A stretch of DNA of 9,544 nt, from contig JAHIHJ010000395.1 of the NCBI GenBank assembly GCA_018899795.1, forward strand, positions 1 through 9,544. The letters are read 5' to 3'. The stretch's first letter is position 1. Each line of letters begins with the position of its first letter. The notes beneath the pieces were generated by a model that ran no database searches, was not told the DNA's origin, and was given only the letters and a program-made list of their open reading frames with translations. Made by a program: the position numbers and the translations under genes. Below are positions 4,834-9,544 of the stretch, piece by piece. Origin of the DNA: Methanobacteriota archaeon. Lineage in GTDB: Archaea; Halobacteriota; Methanosarcinia; Methanosarcinales; Methanoperedenaceae.

Positions 4834-7392
4834 ATGGAACTCCCGAAAGAATACGATCATAACGCTATCGAAGAAAAATGGATGGATACCTGGCAGGACT
4901 CCATGTATTACTTTAACTGGAACTCTGAGAAACCCCAGTTCATAATCGATACGCCCCCCCCATATCCCACCGGGAATTTCCATATCGGCAACGCGCTTAA
5001 CTGGTGTTATATCGATTTCGTGGCGCGCTATAAGAGAATGCGGGGCTACAATGTGATGTTCCCTGAGGGCTGGGACTGCCACGGGCTGCCTACCGAAGTC
5101 AAGGTGGAAGAACTGAACGGCATAACCAAGAGCCAGGTCTCCCGCGAGGAGTTCCGCCGTATGTGCGTCGAGCTTACCACAAAGAACATCGAACGCATGC
5201 GAATGAGCCTTCGCCGCCTGGGTTTCTCCATCGACTGGAGCAACGAGTATATTACTATGGACCCAGCTTATTTCGGGAAGACACAGGCATCGTTCGTGCA
5301 GATGTATAAGAACGGCAGGGTATACCAGCAGAACCACCCCGTAAACTGGTGCCCGCGCTGCGAAACAGCTATCGCGTTCGCAGAAGTGGAATATGATGCA
5401 AGGGACACGCTTCTTAATTACCTTAATTTCGACATACTCAAGATAGCCACCTCAAGACCTGAACTTCTTGCCGCGTGCGTCGCGGTAGCGGTGAATCCGG
5501 ACGATAACAGGTACGGCAAATATGTGAACACAGAGGTCAAAGTGCCTGTTTTCGGACACAATGTCAGGGTCATCGCCGATAAGAGCGTCGATCCCACATT
5601 CGGTACCGGAGTTGTGATGATATGCACCTTCGGCGACAAGCAGGACGTGAGATGGTGGGTCGAGCACAGCCTCCCCCTTCGCAAAGCCATCGACAAGACA
5701 GGAAAAATGACCGATATTGCAGGAAAATACGCTGGTATGAGCACGGCTGAATGCAAGAAAGCCATAATAGAGGACATGAAAACTGCTGGCATCCTCTACA
5801 AACAGGAAAAACTCGACCAGAACGTGGGATTGTGCTGGCGCTGCAAGACCCCAATCGAAATACTATCAGAGAGACAGTGGTTCGTTAAGATCGTCGCAGA
5901 GGACATCCTGAACACCGCGAACGAGGTCACATGGGTCCCTGATTACATGAAAGTAAGACTTGAGAACTGGACAGGGACGATGGAATGGGACTGGTGCATC
6001 TCAAGACAGAGGATATTCGCAACGCCCATCCCGGCATGGTACTGCGCAGAATGCGGGAAAACAAAGGTCGCAAAAGAGGAATGGCTGCCACTTGACCCTA
6101 CACAGAAAAAACCGCCTGAGGCATGTGAATGCGGTTCCACTGAATTCAGGGGAGAAGTGGACGTACTTGACACATGGATGGACTCATCCATCTCAGCCCT
6201 TCACGTTTCAGGATGGCTTTCCGACCATCCGCTGCTCCTTCCGGCGCAGCTTCGCCCGCAGGGTTATGATATTATTCGCACATGGGCGTTCTATACAATC
6301 CTTCGGTCAAAAGCCCTGCTTGATACAAAACCCTGGGATACCATCCTTCTAAATGGCATGGTACTTGGCGAAGACGGACACAAGATGAGCAAGTCCCGCA
6401 ACAACTTCATTGTCCCTGAGGAGGTCATCAAGAAGAACGGTGCTGATGCATTCAGGCAGTGGGCTGCCATAGGTGGCACGACCGGCTCTGACATCATATT
6501 TTCATGGAAGGACGTGGTCGCAGGGTCGCGATTTTTGCAGAAGTTGTGGAGCATTGTGCGATTTTCCATGCCCCATATATCTGATGAACCTGCGCCATTT
6601 ACTCCCATCGACCTGTGGCTAATGAGTAAGCTCAACAGGCTGGTTAAGGAATGCACTGAGAAGATGGACGCTTACCAGTTCGATGAGACATTCAAAGCGA
6701 TACGCGGGTTTGCCTGGGAGATACTGGCAGATAATTACATAGAACTTGCAAAATCAAGATTATATGGGGAAGGAGAGGGAAAGAAAGCCGCGCAGTACAC
6801 ACTGTTCGTTACTATTGATACGCTTTCGCGGCTGCTCGCGCCGTTCTTACCGTATTTTTCAGAAGAAATATATTCGCATCTAAAACCGGAAAGCGTGCAC
6901 CTTGCACAATGGCCGCAGGCGGATGAGTCGCTAATAGATGCCCGGGTCGAGGCTGCGGGTGAATCGATAAAAGAGATCACTGCCGCCATTCGCCGCTACA
7001 AATCCGAGCGCGGCATGGCGCTGAATGCACAACTTGCAGGTATCGAGATATATTCGTCCCTGGAAGATGTGTCTGATATCGCAGGCGCGGCAAATTCCGG
7101 GGTCTCGCTCAAAACAGGGACCCCGGACTTTGAAACAGTGCCAACTGCGCTCAAGCCGAATATGAAAGTCCTTGGAAAAACGTACAGGAGCAGGGCAAAA
7201 GCAATTGCGGAAGCGCTTATCGGCGCTGACCCGAACAAAGCTGTCTCAGGTAGCATTGAGCTTACCGTGGATGGTGAAAACGTAACTCTTGATAGTTCCT
7301 GTTTCACGGTCGAAAAGGAGAGACTCTTAAGAGGGAAAGCAGTGGACGTCCTTGAAGTTGGAAGTGCGGTAATAGTGATAACACGAAAATAA
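4834..7392 (+). CDS. valS: Valyl-tRNA synthetase (archaeal type)
   Basis: This 852-residue class I synthetase charges tRNA-Val with valine. The HIGH-type motif is PYPTGNFHIGN at residues 43-53 and the KMSKS loop is HKMSKSR at 516-522, framing the Rossmann catalytic domain. The inserted editing domain (about 190-350) contains TSRPELLAACVAVAVNP at 206-222 and FGTGVVMICTFGDKQD at 256-271, the region that hydrolyses misacylated Thr-tRNA. Cysteine pairs CPRC (173-176), CWRC (334-337), CAEC (404-407) and CEC (431-433) look like zinc knuckles. The anticodon-binding helical domain begins near 590 and the C-terminal domain ends at 852. It lacks the long C-terminal coiled-coil arm of many bacterial ValS. 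The ATG has no Shine-Dalgarno. Complete; convergent with the next gene at a 1-nt gap. Confidence 0.97.
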   Translation: MELPKEYDHNAIEEKWMDTWQDSMYYFNWNSEKPQFIIDTPPPYPTGNFHIGNALNWCYIDFVARYKRMRGYNVMFPEGWDCHGLPTEVKVEELNGITKSQVSREEFRRMCVELTTKNIERMRMSLRRLGFSIDWSNEYITMDPAYFGKTQASFVQMYKNGRVYQQNHPVNWCPRCETAIAFAEVEYDARDTLLNYLNFDILKIATSRPELLAACVAVAVNPDDNRYGKYVNTEVKVPVFGHNVRVIADKSVDPTFGTGVVMICTFGDKQDVRWWVEHSLPLRKAIDKTGKMTDIAGKYAGMSTAECKKAIIEDMKTAGILYKQEKLDQNVGLCWRCKTPIEILSERQWFVKIVAEDILNTANEVTWVPDYMKVRLENWTGTMEWDWCISRQRIFATPIPAWYCAECGKTKVAKEEWLPLDPTQKKPPEACECGSTEFRGEVDVLDTWMDSSISALHVSGWLSDHPLLLPAQLRPQGYDIIRTWAFYTILRSKALLDTKPWDTILLNGMVLGEDGHKMSKSRNNFIVPEEVIKKNGADAFRQWAAIGGTTGSDIIFSWKDVVAGSRFLQKLWSIVRFSMPHISDEPAPFTPIDLWLMSKLNRLVKECTEKMDAYQFDETFKAIRGFAWEILADNYIELAKSRLYGEGEGKKAAQYTLFVTIDTLSRLLAPFLPYFSEEIYSHLKPESVHLAQWPQADESLIDARVEAAGESIKEITAAIRRYKSERGMALNAQLAGIEIYSSLEDVSDIAGAANSGVSLKTGTPDFETVPTALKPNMKVLGKTYRSRAKAIAEALIGADPNKAVSGSIELTVDGENVTLDSSCFTVEKERLLRGKAVDVLEVGSAVIVITRK

Positions 7393-7393
7393 G

Positions 7394-7777
7394 CTATTTT
7401 TGAAGCTCTGGCGCATCTTTCCTGACTTTGTGCTCAAGCGCGGAATCCACCAGCTTGTACCAGTGATATGCCAGCAAGACAAGTAAAGCAACCACAACCA
7501 GTCCCATCAGATCAAAAATAATTGTCATATCTTCCAGTACCGGAATCTTAAGCAGTTTAAACAGTTCCAGTATCCTCCTCATGACTATAAAAGCCCCTGC
7601 TATGAAAATATAAACCCAGTTCCTGATAAGGAATTTTGGGTCAAGAAATACTCTGGCTTTCAATACATTGGTATCCACCCGCTTCCAGACAAGCCAAATC
7701 TTCAGAACGAAAAAGAATCCTATAAACCCTAAAATAACTGAACTGGAGACGAGGATAATATTTATCGTATTTTCCAT
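7394..7777 (-). CDS. Small membrane protein of unknown function (three helices)
   Basis: This 127-residue protein has hydrophobic segments at about residues 6-29, 52-66 and 84-105. A basic loop (LKARVFLDPKFLIRN) separates the first and second, and a hydrophilic tail (residues 107-127, KLVDSALEHKVRKDAPELQK) follows. There is no signal-peptide cleavage site, cysteine motif or known catalytic signature, and I do not recognise the family. Composition and codon use look like the neighbours. The TAG stop at 7396-7394 leaves one base to the valS stop at 7392, so the two transcripts must overlap at their 3' ends. On the minus strand an ATATTTATT at about 7799-7807 could be the TATA box of a nearly leaderless mRNA; no Shine-Dalgarno is present. 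Confidence 0.8.
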   Translation of the reverse strand: MENTINIILVSSSVILGFIGFFFVLKIWLVWKRVDTNVLKARVFLDPKFLIRNWVYIFIAGAFIVMRRILELFKLLKIPVLEDMTIIFDLMGLVVVALLVLLAYHWYKLVDSALEHKVRKDAPELQK

Positions 7778-7869
7778 GCGATTATATTATAACTGTTCTA
7801 ATAAATATCTTTCCTTTTATTTCATCCAGATATAATTCACTTCCGTTTTTGTGAGGGATTGAATAAACC

Positions 7870-7875
7870 AAAAAA
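7870..7875 (-). terminator. Possible oligo-T terminator of the radical SAM gene
   Basis: On the minus strand a T6 run occurs 15-20 nt after the stop of the radical SAM gene. It is preceded by A5, so the element is self-complementary and the call is weak. Confidence 0.35.
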
Positions 7876-7889
7876 TTTTTAATAGATGT

Positions 7890-8888
7890 CTACGGTCTTG
7901 CTATATATATCCCGTCCACTACCCTCTCCATCCTCACGTACACCTCGCTTCCTGCCGGGATCCTGTCAGCATCCACGATAGTGATCACCCTGTCCCGCGC
8001 CACAGCAAGCTTTTCTCCTTTCATCCAACCCGGTCCAACCACCTTCACCTTAACTTTCTCATATCTTTTGAACATGCGGGGAATGGGTTTACATTCAAAA
8101 CTGCCAAAGTCTTCAGGCTTAAGAACAAGCTTTATTCCGTACATTTCTTCCCATCTCCTCAATCGCAAATAGAACTCCTCCCAGTCCATCGACCTGATGC
8201 CCTGTCTTCTTCCGTACTTGTGGGGCAGGAACTTCTGTATCCCCAGCGCAGGAAACCTTTTCCCGGCTCCGATGCGAAGAGCGAACTCGATCAGTTTTGG
8301 CATCTCTTCATCGTTTATTCCGGGCAGCCAAACAGGCGCGATGAGAAGATCGATGCCTGTATTCCTGGCGATATACTCCGCGTTCTCAAGTACACGCGCA
8401 AGGTTGTAAGCATCCGTACCTGCTATTCTTTTTGCAAGTTCGGGTTCAAGCGATTCGATGGACATATTGATGCGCGAAAGCCCCGCAGATTCCAGTTTGT
8501 CGATAAGTTTTTCTGAAAGCAGCGCACCGTTCGTCTGCATCGAGACGGTCTTAACATGACTGTTCTTCGAAAGTCCCCCGACCAGTTCAACAAGCTGCGG
8601 GTACATCGAAGGCTCCCCCACAGTATCGATATGCGCCTCGAGGTCATTCGTCTCCTTGTACGAGGCAGCCCATTCGAACGCAGCGAGCAATTGCTGCAGG
8701 TCAACCATATACTCTGATATCCTCTGCTTCGTTCTGGAGCCTGCGTCAGTAGAACAAAATATGCACGACAGCGGGCACTCACTTATGGGACGCACCTGAA
8801 GTACGTTCGTCCCGCGGTCGATTATGCCAAAGGCGATGCAGCCGAAAAGAGGAATGTCGCGTATGAGGATATTGTTACATTTTGACAT
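7890..8888 (-). CDS. Radical SAM protein with C-terminal TRAM-like domain
   Basis: This 332-residue protein carries the radical SAM cluster motif C38-PLS-C42-IF-C45 (CxxxCxxC), which binds a 4Fe-4S cluster and S-adenosylmethionine. GEP at 91-93, SMQTNGALL at 116-124 and INMSIES at 140-146 fit the strands of the partial TIM barrel. After about residue 275 the sequence YEKVKVKVVGPGWMKGEKLA and the end EVYVRMERVVDGIYIARP look like a TRAM-type beta-barrel, often an RNA- or nucleic-acid-binding module. From memory this fits an archaeal family of uncharacterised radical SAM proteins (COG2100-like). It lacks the N-terminal domain of MiaB/MtaB methylthiotransferases. A substrate on RNA is a reasonable guess, not shown. 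No Shine-Dalgarno; a weak ATGTTATTAG near 8909-8918 may be a TATA box for a leaderless start. Single gene, next to the CRISPR array but not a known cas gene. Confidence 0.88.
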   Translation of the reverse strand: MSKCNNILIRDIPLFGCIAFGIIDRGTNVLQVRPISECPLSCIFCSTDAGSRTKQRISEYMVDLQQLLAAFEWAASYKETNDLEAHIDTVGEPSMYPQLVELVGGLSKNSHVKTVSMQTNGALLSEKLIDKLESAGLSRINMSIESLEPELAKRIAGTDAYNLARVLENAEYIARNTGIDLLIAPVWLPGINDEEMPKLIEFALRIGAGKRFPALGIQKFLPHKYGRRQGIRSMDWEEFYLRLRRWEEMYGIKLVLKPEDFGSFECKPIPRMFKRYEKVKVKVVGPGWMKGEKLAVARDRVITIVDADRIPAGSEVYVRMERVVDGIYIARP

Positions 8889-9071
8889 TTTCAGGCAGTT
8901 TATGAACCTAATAACATATCAATCCTTTTTATGTCGTGATAACAAAACCTCACTCCTTTTTAGGGCAGGAGATGAACTTATCTTGATTGAATGAAAATTT
9001 TTTCGATCTCATATGATTTTTCCAATGCGCTGCGACAAGGCGGAGACCCCTTCTTTTCGGGGCACAATGTA

Positions 9072-9101
9072 GTTTCAATCCCTCCAAGGGCTGATTTTAA
9101 C
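9072..9101 (-). repeat. Degenerate terminal CRISPR repeat
   Basis: This repeat differs from the other six by one base: C for T at 9085 (plus strand), repeat position 14. The change sits in the internal CCCT/AGGG inverted repeat that forms the small crRNA stem loop. Single mutations in the last repeat are common at the leader-distal end. Confidence 0.9.
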
Positions 9102-9544
9102 ATACCTGTTACGCCGCCTGCCGCCACTACAAACTCAGTTTCAATCCCTCTAAGGGCTGATTTTAACTCTTCTTTTTCCAGCACCGCTAAGCATGTTCTG
9201 CTTGTTTCAATCCCTCTAAGGGCTGATTTTAACGACCCAACAAGTCAAATGGGTGGGGTTCAGGACTACAGTTTCAATCCCTCTAAGGGCTGATTTTAAC
9301 TTATCTGGACAGACGGGACGACAGTGTATGCCAAAAACGTTTCAATCCCTCTAAGGGCTGATTTTAACAGAAATATCCAAATCCGATTATCCCCACTGCT
9401 GCTAGTTTCAATCCCTCTAAGGGCTGATTTTAACTATCGCTATCGGAGCAACTACAAAAGCTGTCCCGCAGTTTCAATCCCTCTAAGGGCTGATTTTAAC
9501 GGTCTGCCTTCAAGACCATCGTTTCTGTAAGTCTTTGGTTTCAA
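9072..9544 (-). CRISPR. CRISPR array, leader-distal end, continuing past the right edge
   Basis: Seven full 30-bp repeats lie at 9072, 9138, 9204, 9271, 9339, 9405 and 9471, and the first 7 bases of an eighth at 9538-9544. On the plus strand repeats begin GTTTCAATCC and end TGATTTTAAC. Spacers are 36, 36, 37, 38, 36, 36 and 37 bp. On the minus strand each repeat ends in ATTGAAAC, the usual 5' handle of crRNAs cut by Cas6 in archaeal type I and III systems. The array is therefore read leftward and its leader lies beyond 9544. The leftmost repeat is the only mutated one, as expected at the old end. No cas gene is in the window. All spacers differ and none was seen to match the rest of the window. 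Confidence 0.97.

Noticed and set aside
4804..5337. 177-residue minus-strand frame over the start of valS
   Set aside because: It is a reverse-strand shadow of the well-supported ValS N-terminal catalytic region; no motif and no promoter of its own.
7853..7863. GAGGGATTGAA, an 11-base match to the crRNA-handle end of the CRISPR repeat, found alone between two genes
   Set aside because: Only 11 of 30 bases match, no second copy is nearby, and a match of this length is not surprising in 9.5 kb searched on both strands.
9010..9037. Possible decayed CRISPR repeat left of the first repeat
   Set aside because: Only TGATTTT matches the repeat and the distance to the next repeat (about 48 bp) does not fit the 36-38 bp spacers.
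8991..9293. Open frames starting at 8991 and running through the CRISPR repeats on the plus strand, and similar ones at 9324-9530 and on the minus strand at 8978-9184
   Set aside because: They exist because the 30-bp repeat happens to be open in these frames; the repeated VSIPLRADFN peptide is a translation of the CRISPR repeat, not a protein.

Overview
The window is archaeal and euryarchaeal. The evidence is an archaeal-type S-adenosylmethionine synthetase, an archaeal-type valyl-tRNA synthetase, an MC1-family chromosomal protein, AT-rich TATA-box promoters, several apparently leaderless starts, oligo-T terminators, and a tRNA-Trp whose intron reads as a box C/D guide RNA. MC1 together with the CRISPR repeat style points towards Methanosarcinales or ANME-2d (Methanoperedens-like) archaea. 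That placement is inference from recalled families, not from a search.

Layout, left to right. Positions 1-915 (minus) hold a large LarC gene whose 3' end runs off the left edge. It is divergent from the SAM synthetase gene (1055-2251, plus). A 52-residue hypothetical protein (2335-2493, plus) follows. Next comes a minus-strand set: tRNA-Trp with a 139-nt intron (3423-3635), a rhodanese lipoprotein starting only 13 nt beyond the tRNA (3005-3409), and MC1 (2621-2911; the longer upstream reading is wrong). A 454-bp stretch (3636-4089) has no convincing gene but contains hairpins and oligo-T. A Yip1-family membrane protein (4090-4683, minus) is divergent from valS (4834-7392, plus). A small three-helix membrane protein (7394-7777, minus) converges on valS with a 1-nt gap. 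A radical SAM protein with a C-terminal TRAM-like domain (7890-8888, minus) follows. The right end is a CRISPR array (9072 to beyond 9544) with seven full 30-bp repeats and the start of an eighth.

Functionally this is mostly a housekeeping region: methyl-donor supply, tRNA-Trp and Val-tRNA supply, chromatin, and nickel-pincer cofactor chemistry, with an immune-memory locus at the edge. No cas genes, transposases or phage genes are visible. The most informative unusual structure is the tRNA-Trp intron. Its boxes C, D', C' and D are all findable with exact 12-nt C-to-D' and C'-to-D spacings, and the two guides place the +5 rule on tRNA positions 34 and 39. A second signal is a 19-bp palindrome between the rhodanese gene and the MC1 promoter. 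The CRISPR array appears to be transcribed leftward, so its oldest end, marked by a mutated terminal repeat, lies inside the window and its leader lies outside.
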